DNA from: Paulownia fortunei
Lineage: Eukaryota > Streptophyta > Magnoliopsida > Lamiales > Paulowniaceae
Length of the DNA stretch: 64,000 nucleotides
NCBI GenBank assembly: GCA_019321725.1
Contig: CM033108.1
Span: 14,836,060 to 14,900,059, forward strand
Direction of reading: 5' to 3'
In this document: piece after piece, positions 23,091-36,243 of the stretch
Layout: every line of letters starts with the position of its first letter
Numbering within the stretch: position 1 is the first letter of the stretch
Program-made: the position numbers and the translations under genes
The notes under the pieces: model-generated
Seen by the model: only the letters and a program-made list of their open reading frames with translations
Told to the model about the DNA's origin: nothing
Databases searched by the model: none

Positions 23091-24951
23091 GATTACACGT
23101 GTAGTGTATATATATATATATATGATGAGGATAAGCATATATAGTGTATACATATATATGATAAGGATAAGCATATATATAATATATTGTATTAGATTAC
23201 TTTAATACTAATATTAAGGTTAAGTATATATATAATATATTAGATTAGATTTTTAATGCTAATATTAAGGATAAGTACATATATAATATATTATGTTATA
23301 TTTATTTCCTAAATAACACCACACACACGTCCGCACGTCAGCAAAGAAAGGAAAAGAAAACAAAACGAAGAAGAAATAGCACGAACAAATTTTAACCGTA
23401 GAAATTGAGAAAATTTTGGGTAAGTCCCTTCTTATTTTTGTACGGATAAAAATATATGTTTATGTCGTTTATTTTTAATTTGAAAGAAAGTTTTTGATCC
23501 AAGTTAATTAGTTATCTACCTGTGAAATAATAACTAATATACACCTTTAATTTGAAATTAGTTACGAATATTCGATTTTATTATCTTGTATTAATTGGAT
23601 GACGGAGTTAATTAAATTGAGGGATTGATTACATGATTATAACATATCAATTAAATAATATTAGAATAAATTTAAGACTAGAAATTAAAGTATTTAAAAG
23701 GTTTTGATTGGGGTGAAATATAAAAATTTTCAGGTTTGATTGTTACTCAATTAAATTTAAGATTTAAGATCCCTTATGAAATTTGATATAGAAACTTATT
23801 GATTAAGAATGAAAATTAATACGTTATACTTTTACAGGCCGCCTTATATCTAAGATTAGGGAGGAGAATCTTGTTAATCTTCAGTAAGATATCAAGGGTG
23901 GGAGGTAAGTGAAAATCCATTTGCAACTACAATGCATGTGCATAATATTTCTTGGCTTATTTATATTAAATGTGATCCTTGTGTCTTGATGAGTATTATA
24001 AATATCTTATAGTGCATACGTTGTTTGGATGATAGGACATGTGATTCAATGTGTCATTGAATATGCCATTCATCAACATTTACACGTGCATGCATAACAC
24101 GTGCTCACAGTTGAGGTTTTGCATACATAACATTATTTTTAGAAAGAAAATATTTTGGTTGGCCACTACTAGTGTACCGAGGCCCATGTGTGGCTTATTT
24201 ATATGATATTTGGGGCGCCGCGAGTATTACTTTTTGGAGGATCATAGAGGTTGACAGGGGGTGTGCCTTTGGTGGTCACGAGAGGGTGGACCACTTGACT
24301 GTGCCCTTATTGACGCCGCTGGTAGGAATACTTCTAGAGGGTCACAGGGGAAGATAGGGGGTGGACCTTTGGTGATCCCAGGAGATGGCCCCCAGACTGT
24401 GTCGATCTGTTTATGGTCATGTGATTATTGATATTGTTGAGAGCTCTATCCGGTACATAGTAGGTGGGCCAAGGGCCCAGTGATGGAAAATGATTTTGAA
24501 TGAAATGATTTTGATGCATGAGTTCATATTCTTGTCATGATTTCATAGAAATGCATTGCATTTATGTTGGATTATCCCCTTCAACATGCATGATTTTCAT
24601 TTACTGAGCATTAACTCACGTAGTTCATGTATTGTAGGTGAGTTTGATGATACGTGAAGCCATGGACTTACTGAGCGAGCGACTGGAGCTCCTACAGGTT
24701 CTGAGGATCAGTGTACATGGATGACGACCTGTTGGGCTGGTTGTTAACTTATTTAACTTTGGAGTTTATTGTATTAGGTTTTGGGATTTGTACTGTATGT
24801 TACTTTTAAAACTTTTCTGTTTATTATTTATTATATTGTTACAGGGAAAAAAATAAAAAAATTATACATGCATACATGATTTATCATGTCAAAATTATTA
24901 TATATATATAAATATAAATATATATGTGTGTGTAGTATTGGGGGTGTTACA
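22495..24951 (+). mobile_element. Solo LTR of a Ty3/gypsy element in copia C
   Basis: Starts TGTAATACTC and ends GGGGTGTTACA, the TG..CA ends usual for chromovirus-type LTRs. It is flanked by TATAT and CATAT, a 5-bp duplication with one change. It lies exactly in the copia C RT motif, whose two halves rejoin when it is removed. Wording near 24600-24660 (TTACTGAGCATTAACTCAC) is typical of gypsy LTR 3' parts, which gives plus orientation. It contains no internal domain. Its 2457 bp are inflated by AT repeats. Confidence 0.85.
22905..23310. repeat. AT microsatellite and degenerate tandem repeats inside the solo LTR
   Basis: Two copies of a unit with AAGTATATGGT.TGTAATATAATA (about 22980 and 23011) lead into long (TA)n. 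These are followed by three or more copies of a unit with TAAGGATAAGCATATATA and TAATATATTA wording (23128-23290). Confidence 0.85.
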
Positions 24952-25229
24952 CATATACTATGAGAATGGCTAATTTTCCTCCTGTAGAGAATTTAACCAT
25001 CAAAGTGTGATTAGAATGCCACTGGCTATAACCATTTCTCTTGATGGCCTTTATGAACTTATCATGCATAAGGAGACTGTTTAAGACCATATAAAGCTTT
25101 TTCCAAACATACATACCTTGTTAGAGTCATTATTTCCTTTAAAAGCAAGGGAAATCTCCATATACACTTTCTCTTCCAAGTCACCAGTGAGGAAAGCATT
25201 CTTCACATCTAATTTGTTTAGTGACTAGT
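24952..25229 (-). pseudogene. Copia C reverse transcriptase, middle part
   Basis: The minus strand reads LNKLDVKNAF, then a GDLEEKVYMEI block, NKVCMFGKSFIWS (decayed KSLYGLKQ region) and, at the left end, GKLAILIVY, which leads into the catalytic motif beyond the solo LTR. Stops confirm decay. It lies between two insertions, each meeting it at a target duplication. Confidence 0.85.
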
Positions 25230-26802
25230 TGATAAGTTGGTTTTATACCAATAATTCATATACCGTTTCATTAACATTTGGTTTGTTTTTAAGTGTTTTT
25301 GTTACTTTTTATGTAATTAGTGTGAAATCTTGTAGGTAATGACAAAAAGAAAAGAAAATGAAAAGAAACCAAAAAACTTGGTTGAAATGTTGAAGAATCC
25401 AAATTGTGGTGTGACTGATGACAGTTTTTGTATTTCAATCATAACTCTTTCCTCAAATATAATTTTGATTTGATTCTTGAACCAATGGAAATATCAGAGA
25501 TAGATCTATAACTTTTATATCAAAAAATCCAATTCTATCGATGTCAATGAGAAAAATCGAGTTCAAGAGTCAGCATTGGGCTGAAATTTTCTAGGATGAT
25601 ACATCTTGGTATTTCCAGCATAACTATCTCCAAAGAAGTCATATTTAGTTGATTCAAGTTCTACTAGAAATATAAGAGATAGATATACAATTCATATGCG
25701 ACAGAAAAAACAAGTGTAGCCTAGAAAGTGGTGAAAAATTGGTTGAAAGAGGCTATAAGAGCTGTAGAAACTGATTTTGGACAACAAGTGTGGCACACAC
25801 TGTTTTGGATGGACAAGTAAGGTCAAAATAGGCATTTTGCCCTCTTTAGGGCATTTCCCATCTATTTTGAGGGATTCCAAGAGCCTCCAAATCAGTTTTT
25901 GGACAGGATAGGAGTGAGGAGAAGCCAAGCGAAAAGAAAGAACAAGGAGACTTGGAGAGAAGAAAGTCATTCTTAGAGACAAGCCATTCTTGGAGACAAA
26001 GAGAGCTTCAACCATTATTTCCACTTCACAAATTGGTGAACAATTTTCATATTCTTTATTATGTATTTCTTGAAGTTATATTCACACATGATGAACTAAA
26101 CATTTCTTTCTAGAGGATGATGCAACCTTATTTGATCCTATATTTTGAATTCCAAACAATATTAGTTCAAGTTATTCATTTTGTTTGTATTATCTTGTTT
26201 TGTATTACATCTTGATTATTTGGCCATTAATTGAGAGTGTTTGATGTATGAGATTCGATACTCGAGAGAGGGAAGATTGTGCATGATCATAAAGATAACA
26301 TAACCTAGGAATTATAGAGTTGAGAAGCTTATGAAACCTTTGAAGTTTTGAAGAAGAATTCATTGAACTTTTATAAATTTTTATTCTTTATTTTTTATAG
26401 AGATATTGAAATTCATATTAGAACTCATAATCAATTCGACACTCGAGAGAAGGAATTGATGAGCTTAGGAATTCTTAACTTACATATGTTGTTGACATGA
26501 ATTGGTATGTTCTGAAAGGAAGAACATAGGTGATAATTAGGTGAGTCATTCCTCTAGAATTTCTTGCTCATAAGCTATTTGTTATATTACTTCGAAGAAC
26601 TCTAGTTTTATCTTTGCAATTTTTATCTTATTCTACTTTGTTTACCAATCATCACTTGATTTTCTAGATAAAATTAAGACTATTTGAACTACAATACTTG
26701 CTGTAATTTTTTATTACAATTTTTGTGGATACGATACTCAACTTACTGTTGTATTAAAATTTGACACCATGCACTTGCAGTTTGTAAAATATTTCACGAA
26801 CA
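25230..26802 (+). mobile_element. Second gypsy-like solo LTR in copia C
   Basis: Starts TGATAAGTTGG and ends CACGAACA, flanked by perfect 5-bp duplications CTAGT (25225-25229 and 26803-26807). Removing it joins LANLD on one side to SLNKLDV on the other, restoring the RT block order. The 3' wording (GGATACGATACTC near 26729, GCACTTGCAG near 26771) recalls Athila/Tat LTR ends and suggests plus orientation. The family call is tentative; the solo-LTR structure is well supported. Confidence 0.8.
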
Positions 26803-29310
26803 CTAGTCCAGATTAGCAAGAAGAAAGAGTAAGATTCTAACAGTATGAAACTTAGCAAATGGGGTAAATGTCTCCTTGTAATCAACACCATAGGATCGAG
26901 TAAATCCTTTTGCAACGAGGTGAACTTTTGATCTTTTAATACTTTCATCGGCTCTATGCTTAACTATAAAATCCACTTGCAGCCCATTATTTTTTACCTC
27001 TCAGTAGATCTATAATTTCCCATGTGGTTGTGTTTTTCAAACCTCTTAGATCATCAAGAACAACTTTTTTCCCATTCTATTCAACTGAGAGCTACATGGA
27101 TAGTTCTCAAACCCTGCACTTCAGTGATCTTCATGACAAAATGCCTTATATGAAGGAGACAACACAAAGTTATAGATATGATGTTTAGTTTAAGACCTGA
27201 CCCCTTTTCTTTGGGTAATAGGTAATTATAGATTATTAAAAACTTTATTCAAATGAGGTTCAGTACTGGAGTTAACTAGTGAGATTTCAAGATCTTTTGA
27301 ATATAGACTAGATTCTTGATTTTTCATCAGAAACAATTAGTTTTTCCTTCATTTTAAGCCTTTTTTTTCTCCCTAGTATGGACAATAGGTGAGGTTGGTT
27401 GCATGTGGAAGGATAGGGTCAAATAGGGTACTTTAATTAAAGATTGTGGAGATTGCATGGATGGATTAGGTACCTAGCTTTAGTTATTATGGAGGTTGTA
27501 TGGTCTTAGGGTTGGAGGTTGTGTAAGTGGAAAGATGACAAATGATGGGACGAATCAGGACTTGCATTAAGAAAGTTAATGTTTATATTTGGAAACTGAT
27601 ATTGTCTAAGTCTACTCTCCCTTGCATCCATGGATACGTATAATTTCCTTTGATCAGGAGATTAAAATTTATACCCTTCTTGGCTCAGATAATATTTAAG
27701 AAAGAGATATTTGATGGCTTTTGAATCAAGTTTTAAGCGAAGTTAAGATAAGCATGGACAATGGTGGTGCAACCAAACACTTTTATGGAAATAGAAGAGA
27801 TTAACAAAGAACTAGGATATGTTTGAAGTAGGACTTGACAAAGACATCGATAGTTAAGAGTGTGGGATGATATTATGTTGATGAGATAAGATGCAGTAAG
27901 AATAACCCTAGAAGTGTGTAGGAACATGATATGTGCACATGATGGTTTGGGAAACCTCAAGGAGATGTCTATTTTTTGCTCGACAGTTTGTTGAGGTGTA
28001 TCAACACATGAACTTTGGAAAATAATTCCATGACTTTGTCAATAAGTATCTAGAGCAGAGCAGAACTATTCTCTTCCACTATTTATCTCAGGATTTGAAT
28101 TTAGGATTAGAATTGATTTTAGATCATTTTATAGAAGTTCATGAAGATTTGACCAACCTCAGATTTTAATTTCATGAAAAGTTAATTTCGTGAAAAGCAT
28201 GCAAATAAGTTTGGTGTGATCATCAATAAAGGTGACAAATCATCTTGATCAAAAAATGTTCTTGATTGTAGATGGTCCCAAATGTTATTGTGTGTCATTG
28301 AAAAAGGATGAGAATATTTGTAAATTTGTTTGGATAAGAATTGCATATATATTTAGACATTTAACAAATTTTACATTTAAATATAAATTTTTTATTAAAT
28401 AAAGATTGAAGCATCTTCTGGAGATACACAAAATTTGGGTGGCATAATTAAATCTTCTCGAGATACACAAAATTCAGATGGCCTAATTTATAATGCCACA
28501 ACAAAATAGCATCATTTTTATTATCACTACAAATGGAAGGAATATAACTGGAGGACTGAATGCTGCTTATGATAGAATTATTGGCTTGTGGAGGACTAGA
28601 ATTAGAATTTAGATACTTATCAACTTGAAGAATATAGAGTTCCTCATGCATCTTAGCATTGCCAATCATTATCTCTGAATCCATAACCTAAAATTCATAG
28701 TGATTAGAGAAAAAATTAGTAACATATAGAAGATCTTTTGTCAAATTTTTAATGGACAACAAATTAAACTATGGATTAGAACAAGTAAAACATAGTGAAG
28801 AGTTAAGCCCTTTGAAATAGTCACTAAACCGATACCAACAACTTTGGACAATGATCCATCAACATTGGAGATAAAGTAATTTAAACAACAAGGATCATAA
28901 ATATCTATACCACTTGCATCTCCCATCGTGTGATCACATAAACTGGAGTGAACTATCCATGGTTTTGTCCTTTCTGTTTAGCATATACTGCACTCAGAAA
29001 ATTACCTTTTGACCAACAGAACTAGTACCATTATGGAAATGGTTGAGTTGATTGGTTTTGCTTCAATTGTTGGAGTGGATCTTGTTCAATTGTGTTTTCT
29101 TAAGTAGAGTATTCTCTTTGACCGTACCCCACATCTCTTTTGCGGTTTTGTAGAGTAGAAAGTTCTCACCATTTTGTTGGTTATGGATTGATAAGCCATC
29201 TTTTGACCATATTATTATCTGTCTTCCAATACAAGAATCGAGGATCATCAAACTTTTTGATTGAGCTTCTCTCTGGTGAGGCATCCATCTTTATCCTTGC
29301 CGATAGTTAT
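26803..29310 (-). pseudogene. Copia C polyprotein: gag, protease, integrase and start of RT
   Basis: Right to left on the minus strand: gag block with GENFLLYKTAKEMW (29063-29284); protease-region block with SNVDGSLSKVVGIG and KGLTLHYVLLV (28741-28926); GAG-pre-integrase with LLWHYKLGHLNFVYLEKI (28448-28684); integrase with ILTASYLIN and KVFGCTTIVHAY (27733-27960); then the RT start, [10 protein letters not shown] and [19 protein letters not shown] (about 26980-26850). Many stops and frame changes are present. Order and content are those of an ordinary Ty1/copia polyprotein. Confidence 0.85.
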
Positions 29311-31604
29311 TGTAACACCCCTTAACCTAACTGCAGAGCCTAAACAAACTGATACAGTTAAGTCAAGAAATGTTAATTTTTCATCTTTACTAGAGTTATG
29401 GTTTTAATAAAAGTTCCCATTCTTAGCTATAAGAGAAAGAACTTGAATCATTTTTAACACACCATATACATATATCAAAACTGAGTACATCTGTTTACAA
29501 AACCATAACAGAGCGGCTTATTTAAAAACAAAACAGAGTTTTCAAAATAAACTACAAAACATGTCGAAGCATGGCATATGAACAAATCTCTGTCCGGCCG
29601 CTCTAGAGACTTAGTCAACCTCTAAACCTGTACATTTCCACCTGCATCACATGAATCTAATGAGCTAAAGGCTCAGTAAGGTGAAACTGATGCAATAACA
29701 AATAACATATATGCACATCTCATAAATCATTAAATGCAATATTCTATTTAATAATTTTCATTCATAAATCATTCTTTAGGGCCCTTGAAGTGTGGTACCT
29801 AACTAATAGTGATAGACCATAGTTTTCGGAACCTGTTCATAATGATTGGCCAATAAGAGAACTAATACGGGGTTTCCATACTTGGTCTTTCAACCTCAGG
29901 TATTAGCCGTATTCTATCTCATTCATTGTGGCTTTCCTATACCGGTTTTTCAACCTCAAGTATTTGCCACCATTTGTTGGGTCCGCCGGTCCCTCCCGCG
30001 TCCCTCGTCTACCCGACCATCAATCAAGTACCATACTTCCTTTTCAAAAACCTCATTATATTCTTAATAGTGTCATGCTTCATAAACCATAAATGCATCA
30101 AACATTACATCATTTGACAAACAACAACAATCACATTAAAACATGAACAAACATTATATGATTCTTGTGATACACCAAATGAAAGCTTCAACTTACCTCA
30201 AGTCCACTTTGTGCTAGGTGAAAAGGCCAATCTCTTTGGAAGATAGGATGTGTTAAAGGCCTAACATAATCAAATCATGTACCATTTAATATCCTTTTTA
30301 TAAATCATTTAGTCTATTCTAGTTAAAGTTTATATACACTTTTCAATCTTTTGTAAAGAATTACATATCAATTACATAACCTTAAAAACAATGCATACTC
30401 CATATTTTACTACTAATTCAAAATATTAAACATTAGGGCAGCCATTAAATAACTAATAATTCAAATAATTATTAGGGCAGCCCCTAAAACATGAACACAA
30501 TCCGAATTAAAATGACGTAAACTTGATTCTAACTTAAATTGATTCTAACCTTCAATTAAGCAAACTAATTGCTATTGTTTTCAATCATTCAAAGAAACTT
30601 CCAAACACCATATAAGCATTACAAAATCAATAGAAACAAGTAAATTAAACAATTTCACAAGACTATCAATTTTGCTAAAAATTAGCTTAACTAGCTTGGT
30701 TTTGGCTTCAAGTGTAACTTACTTAAGTTTTCAATCATACAAAAGCATACTAAAACATGTAACCATCCAAGATACTACAAATTCATCATAAGAAACATTG
30801 AAAAAGAATATACCTTGATTAAGTTGGATTTAAGCTTCAAAATCAACGGTTTTCAAGCTTAAAAGGATGGAAACTTGTTCTAGCTTGTGTTCTATGGATT
30901 CCTATGGATTGAATTCAACTTTTGTGAGTATGAGAGTGTAGAAATTTGGAGAAACTTAGGAGAATAAGGGCTGGTCGTTTTTGAGGTGCTTCCACAAGAA
31001 ATATGGATGAAAATGATTTCTTTGACCTTTCAAAGAGAGGTAAGTGGAGGGTGATGATTGGTTGCATCATGCTTGGTGTCTTCTCATGCCAAAAGCCACG
31101 TTCATGGGCTTAGGAGATGACAAAAATTGATGCTTTGGTGTTATAATCAAGTGCAATGCGGTTTAGAATGGTTTTATGCAACCTAGTCAACCAACCAATC
31201 AAATTGCACCATTGTGCATACTTTTAGTTCTTAGCCAATGTAACATATTTCAAGTAAATATTTAGACAATTAATCACTTTAGCATATAACTAGTATGGAG
31301 CAATACAAATAATTCATTTCATAGCCATTCAACACATCAATCTTCCTTAACCGAGATACCGAGCTTTTCACTGCAAAAAGGGCACTTAAGGAATATGTTA
31401 AATCAAGAAATGAAAGTTTGATCTCATATTTCATGTACTAATGCATGTTAAATCATAACTGAAGCATATAATAACAATTATTCATGTTCGTGCAATCATG
31501 CTATTTGTAAGCCATAATTCAATAATGCACATTGATTAGATGCAAATTCATGCAAAATGCTTATTATTGGCTATATAGGAGAGAATTGAGAATTGGGCAT
31601 TACA
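29311..31604 (-). repeat. 3' LTR of the Tekay element
   Basis: TGTAACACCCC..GGGCATTACA, 2294 bp. It carries a small internal duplication (CTTTCAACCTCAGGTATTAG near 29887 and TTTTTCAACCTCAAGTATTTG near 29946). The downstream-side motif TAATGAGCTAAAGGCTCAG (near 29656) is the inverted form of the TGAGC wording common in gypsy LTRs. Confidence 0.95.
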
Positions 31605-34600
31605 ATCCTTCCTTCCTTATAAAAATTTCGTCCTCGAAATTTGACGTACCAAATAATTCCGATACTTGCTCTGCATTTCTTCTTCTCTTCCCATGTGGCC
31701 TCTTCTACAGAATGATTCCTCCATAATACTTTAACAAGTCGAATCTTTTTCGTTCTCAACTCTTTTTCCTTCTGATCTAGAATTTGCACTGGTTTCTCTT
31801 CATAGGCTAAATCATGAGTCAATTCCAACGGTTCATAACTCAACACATGAGAAGGGTTTGAAATGTACTTTCTCAACATAGACACATGGAAAACATTGTG
31901 AACAGTAGATAATGATGGAGGTAAGGCCACTCTATAAGCTTTATCACCAACTCTTTCGAGAATCTCGAATGGGCCGACATACCTTGGACTGAGTTTTCCT
32001 TTCTTTCCAAATCTCATAACACCTTTCATGGGAGCTACTTTTAAGAACACATGATCCCCAATGGCAAACTCTAGATCTTTTCTCCGTTTATCTGCATAAC
32101 TTTTCTGTCTACTCTGCGCAATCTTCATTCTCTCTCGTATCTTCTCCACTACCTTAGCGGTATGTTGAACTATTTCTGGACCAAGTAGGCTTCGTTCTCC
32201 AACTTCATCCCAATGAACTGGAGATCTACATTTCCTTCCATACAATGCTTCATAAGGCGCCATTCCAATTGTTGATTGGTAGCTATTATTATAAGTAAAC
32301 TCCACTAATGGAAGCTTTGCATCCCAACTCCCTTGAAAATCTAGCACACAAGCTCTTAACATATCCTCTAATATTTGAATAACCCTTTCTGATTGCCCGT
32401 CACTTTGTGGATGAAATGCTGTACTGAATGCAAGTTTTGTTCCCATGGCACTGTGTAAGCTCTTCCAAAATGTAGATGTAAACTTAGGATCTCTGTCAGA
32501 CACTATTGAAACTGGCACCCCATGTAACCTGACTATCTCTTTAATATATTGTTGAGCATACTGGTCCATATTGTATGTGGATTTCACTGGAAGAAAATGG
32601 GCTGATTTAGTTAATCTATCAACAATCACCCATATGGAATTATACCCCTTTTGTGTTCTAGGTAATCCAAGCACAAAGTCCATTGTAATGTGCTCCCATT
32701 TCCACTCTGGAATCAACAAAGGCTTCAACAACCCTGATGGTCTTTGATGTTCAATCTTAACTTGTTGACAAGTTAGACATTCAGCCACAAATTTTGCTAT
32801 ATCTCTCTTCATTTTAGGCCACCAATAATGTTGTTGTAAGTCCTTATACATTTTTGTGCTACCTGGGTGTACTGAGTAAGGAGTAGTATGAGCTTCTTCT
32901 AAAATATCTCCTTTCATGGCCTTGTCAAACGGCACACACAGTCTCCCTTTATATCGAATAATTCCATCATCAGTAATAGAGAAGTCTGGCCTCTTTCCAA
33001 CCTCAATCATTCTTTTCAATCTACACAAATGTGTGTCCACCTTTTGACCTTCTCTAATTCTATCTTGAAGTACAGGTCTCAACACTAAGGCTGACAACAA
33101 ACACTTTTTCCCTTTAGGTACAATTTCAAGCTCTAATCTCTGCAAATCCAGTAATATTGACTTTTGTATAACAAAAAGAGAAGACGTGGATTTTCTGCTC
33201 AATGCATCTGCAACCACATTCGCTTTACCAGGATGATAGTTGATCACACAATCATAATCCTTCACAAGTTCTAACCATCTTCTTTGTCTCATATTCAACT
33301 CTTTTTGGGTAAAGAAGTACTTCAAACTCTTATGATCTGTGTATATCTCACACTTCTCACCATACAAATAATGTCTCCAAATTTTCAAGGCAAAAACCAC
33401 AGCAGCAAGTTCCAAATCATGGGTTGGATAATTCTTTTCATATTCCTTCAATTGCCTTGAAGCATAGGCAATAACCTTCCCATTTTGCATCAAAACAGCA
33501 CCCAAACCATTTTTTGAAGCGTCGCTATACACCACGAATCCACCAATTCCAGTTGGAATGGTAAGAACAGGAGCTGTAGTCAATTTTTGTTTCAGTTCTT
33601 CAAAACTTCTTTCACAAGCATTGGTCCACAAGAACTTCACATTCTTTCTTGTCAACATTGTCATTGGAGTTGCTATCTTTGAAAACCCCTGAACAAATCG
33701 TCGATAGTACCCTGCTAATCCCAAGAAACTCCTTACTTCTGATACATTTGTTGGTGTTGGCCACTTAATGACAGCTTCTACCTTGCTCGGATCAACAGAA
33801 ATACCATCCTTTGATACTACATGACCTAGGAATACCACTTGTTCAAGCCAAAACTCACACTTCTTGAATTTAGCATACAACTGTTTTTCTTTAAGAACTT
33901 GCAGCACAATCTTCAAATGTTCCTTGTGCTCTTCTTTATCACGTGAATAAATTAGGATGTCATCAATAAACACAATCACAAATTTATCGAGATATTGCTT
34001 GAACACCCTATTCATTAGATCCATAAAAGCTGCAGGGGCATTGGTTAAACCGAAAGGCATCACTAGAAATTCATAATGTCCATACCTTGTTCGGAATGCA
34101 GTCTTTGGTATGTCTTCTTCCTTGATCTTCAATTGATGATACCCAGAACGCAAATCAATCTTAGAAAATACAGATGCTCCCTGCAATTGATCAAACAAAT
34201 CATCTATTCTTGGGAGTGGATACTTATTCTTGACTGTTATCTTATTCAACTCTCTATAATCAATGCACAACCGCAATGTACCATCCTTCTTTTTCACGAA
34301 CAACACAGGTGCTCCCCAAGGAGAATAACTAGGGCGAATAAAACCCTTATCAAGCAATTCTTGCAATTGAACTTTTAACTCTTTCAATTCTGTTGGTGCC
34401 ATTCGGTATGGTGCTTTAGAAATAGAAGTAGTTCCTGGCATAACATCAATCACAAATTCGATCTCTCGATTCGGTGGTAGTCCCGGTAAATCATCTGGAA
34501 ATACCTCAACAAATTCTTGAACCACATCTACATTTTCTGGCTTTAATTGTGCTTCAACTGAGGTGTCCAGAACACTTGCCAAATACCCAACACAACCTTT

Positions 34601-34981
34601 ATTCAACATCTTTTGAGCTTTCAAAGCAGATATAATTGGTAAGGACCGTGAGAATGAGATACCATTAAACATAAACTGTTCTTCCCCAGGTGGCTGAAAA
34701 ATCACAATCTTCTTATTACAATCAATTGTTGCATGATATTTGGTAAGCCAATCCATACCTAGAATAACCTCAAAATTTGGCATCGGTAAAACAACAAGAT
34801 CTGCATAGAGAGTCCTATCACTAATCTGAATAGAACAAGCCCTTAACATTTGGTTGGAATCCATTTCTTCCCCAGATGGAACAGTCACACTGTACCTTAC
34901 TTTTAATAAATCTGGTGTAATGCCCAATTTTCTCACAAATGCACATGATGCAAATGAATGCGTAGATCCAGAATCTATCAA
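31571..34981 (-). CDS. Tekay-type Ty3/gypsy pol polyprotein (PR-RT-RNase H-IN-chromodomain)
   Basis: 1136 open codons. Protease active site DSG at residues 3-5. Reverse transcriptase about 185-375 with [11 protein letters not shown] (Asp276) and FIDDIL (338-343). RNase H about 480-598 with Asp486, Glu524, Asp549 and Asp592. Integrase zinc finger His698, His705, Cys735, Cys738, and catalytic Asp768, Asp829 and Glu865, the last two with the standard 35-residue spacing. GPF module near 1003-1005. Chromodomain-like tail 1063-1098 (PVQILD, then [16 protein letters not shown]). All catalytic residues are present. The first codon listed lies inside the protease, because the frame upstream is cut from gag by a small indel. 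After WEE (about 1097-1099) the frame slips and runs into the LTR, so the true C-terminus is altered. It encodes the reverse transcription and targeted integration functions of the element. Confidence 0.95.
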   Translation of the reverse strand: MIDSGSTHSFASCAFVRKLGITPDLLKVRYSVTVPSGEEMDSNQMLRACSIQISDRTLYADLVVLPMPNFEVILGMDWLTKYHATIDCNKKIVIFQPPGEEQFMFNGISFSRSLPIISALKAQKMLNKGCVGYLASVLDTSVEAQLKPENVDVVQEFVEVFPDDLPGLPPNREIEFVIDVMPGTTSISKAPYRMAPTELKELKVQLQELLDKGFIRPSYSPWGAPVLFVKKKDGTLRLCIDYRELNKITVKNKYPLPRIDDLFDQLQGASVFSKIDLRSGYHQLKIKEEDIPKTAFRTRYGHYEFLVMPFGLTNAPAAFMDLMNRVFKQYLDKFVIVFIDDILIYSRDKEEHKEHLKIVLQVLKEKQLYAKFKKCEFWLEQVVFLGHVVSKDGISVDPSKVEAVIKWPTPTNVSEVRSFLGLAGYYRRFVQGFSKIATPMTMLTRKNVKFLWTNACERSFEELKQKLTTAPVLTIPTGIGGFVVYSDASKNGLGAVLMQNGKVIAYASRQLKEYEKNYPTHDLELAAVVFALKIWRHYLYGEKCEIYTDHKSLKYFFTQKELNMRQRRWLELVKDYDCVINYHPGKANVVADALSRKSTSSLFVIQKSILLDLQRLELEIVPKGKKCLLSALVLRPVLQDRIREGQKVDTHLCRLKRMIEVGKRPDFSITDDGIIRYKGRLCVPFDKAMKGDILEEAHTTPYSVHPGSTKMYKDLQQHYWWPKMKRDIAKFVAECLTCQQVKIEHQRPSGLLKPLLIPEWKWEHITMDFVLGLPRTQKGYNSIWVIVDRLTKSAHFLPVKSTYNMDQYAQQYIKEIVRLHGVPVSIVSDRDPKFTSTFWKSLHSAMGTKLAFSTAFHPQSDGQSERVIQILEDMLRACVLDFQGSWDAKLPLVEFTYNNSYQSTIGMAPYEALYGRKCRSPVHWDEVGERSLLGPEIVQHTAKVVEKIRERMKIAQSRQKSYADKRRKDLEFAIGDHVFLKVAPMKGVMRFGKKGKLSPRYVGPFEILERVGDKAYRVALPPSLSTVHNVFHVSMLRKYISNPSHVLSYEPLELTHDLAYEEKPVQILDQKEKELRTKKIRLVKVLWRNHSVEEATWEEKKKCRASIGIIWYVKFRGRNFYKEGRIVMPNSQFSPI
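31605..31619 (-). promoter_or_regulatory. Polypurine tract of the Tekay element
   Basis: On the minus strand this reads ATAAGGAAGGAAGGAT, directly before the 3' LTR, the expected place for plus-strand priming. Just upstream lies the well-conserved TTTCGAGGACGAAATTTTTA wording found at gypsy 3' ends. Confidence 0.85.
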
Positions 34982-36076
34982 TGCAATTGCAGGTATCCAA
35001 AATTAAAATAGTACCTGTGACTACGGAAGCATCTGCATCAGCTTGTTCTTGTGTCATTGCATACACTCTCCCCTGAACTTTCCCCTGTACTGTTGGGCAA
35101 TCCTTTGCTATATGTCCAGGCTTTTTACACTTAAAGCAACGATTAGTACCACTATAGCATTCCCCAAAATGATTCTTCCCACACTTAGTACATTTAGGCC
35201 TTTCAATTGTAGAAGAAGTCTGTCCAACTCTAGGACGCTTTTCATTCCCTTGGCTTAATTTTTGCTCTCCTTTCTTCCACTGGTTTAGATTTCTTGGAGT
35301 GAATACTTGCTTCTTTTGTTGTTGGAATTTCTCAATCTCTTTCTCATCTAAATCAGCCATCAAAGACTTGTCCACCAGTTCTAAACTCTGTTACTGAAGA
35401 CATTCTCACATCTCTTCTAATTTCAGGATTAAGGCCCCTCAAGAAATGATCCATCTTCTCATTGTTGTCTCTGGCAATGTATGGCACATACTTGCAACCC
35501 TGTTCAAATTTTCTCACATAATCACATACAGACATCCCTCCTTGTTTTAACTCCAAGAATTCTTTACTCTGAGTGACCTAGCATCCCTGGTGAAATACTT
35601 ATCATAAAAGATTGTTTTAAACCTCTCCCAAGTTAGTTCTTCCATATTCACTGCAAGTTTAGCTCCTTCCCACCAGTTCTAGCATCCTTCTTCAACAAGA
35701 AAATTGCACAGAGTACCTTCTCAGCATCATCAATTCGCATGTAGTCAAAGATAGTGTCCAAAGATTTCACCCATTCCTCTGCAACCATGGGATCAGACCC
35801 ACCATTAAAATCAACCGGTTCCATCTTTCTAAACTTCTCATATACAGCCTGTGAAGGATCCTGTCGAGCTTGTGGTGGAGGAAGGCGCTGATTCTGTTCT
35901 TGGGTTCTTTGTTGCATATCTAGCAATTGTTGTATCTGTTCACCATGCATTCTAGTTTGTTGTTGAATGAGATCAGTCAAATTATCCACCACACTATGAT
36001 TACCCTCATGATCATCCATTGTCTTCCTTTTTGGTGCCATGACCTGATATGCATTGCCCAGTCTCATTCCATTCAT
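34821..36076 (-). pseudogene. Tekay element gag, broken by small indels
   Basis: Three overlapping minus-strand frames make up one gag. 35648-36076 has a Gln-rich coiled segment and the capsid start [18 protein letters not shown], then [12 protein letters not shown]. 35353-35556 has [17 protein letters not shown] and [15 protein letters not shown]. 34821-35375 has a CTKCGKNHFGEC knuckle and a classic CX2CX4HX4C knuckle (CFKCKKPGHIAKDC). Breaks near 35670, 35565 and 35375 look like losses of one or two bases in short runs, and another break lies near 34990 at the gag-protease join. Apart from these the codons look intact. The likely start is MAPKRK within the first frame. Confidence 0.9.
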
Positions 36077-36226
36077 TAGCCAATAATAAATGCATAATCA
36101 TGACAATAACATGGAATGAAATATAATCAAATAAACATAAAAGCAAATAAACATGTAGTTGACCAAGTTTCCCAGCCAGGATGTGTTCATATGCCTTCTT
36201 CTGTCTACAGGAACGACTAAACCTCC

Positions 36227-36238
36227 GCTCTGATACCA
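36227..36238 (-). promoter_or_regulatory. Primer-binding site of the Tekay element
   Basis: On the minus strand TGGTATCAGAGC, complementary to the 3' end of initiator tRNA-Met, five bases from the 5' LTR. Confidence 0.9.
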
Positions 36239-36243
36239 CAAAC

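Noticed and set aside
22905..23174. 89-codon ORF of Ile and Tyr
   Set aside because: Translation of a (TA)n microsatellite.
29846..30117. 73-codon ORF repeated almost identically at 36788-37009
   Set aside because: Both copies lie at the same place in the two Tekay LTRs, antisense to the element. Identity reflects LTR duplication and not selection on a protein.
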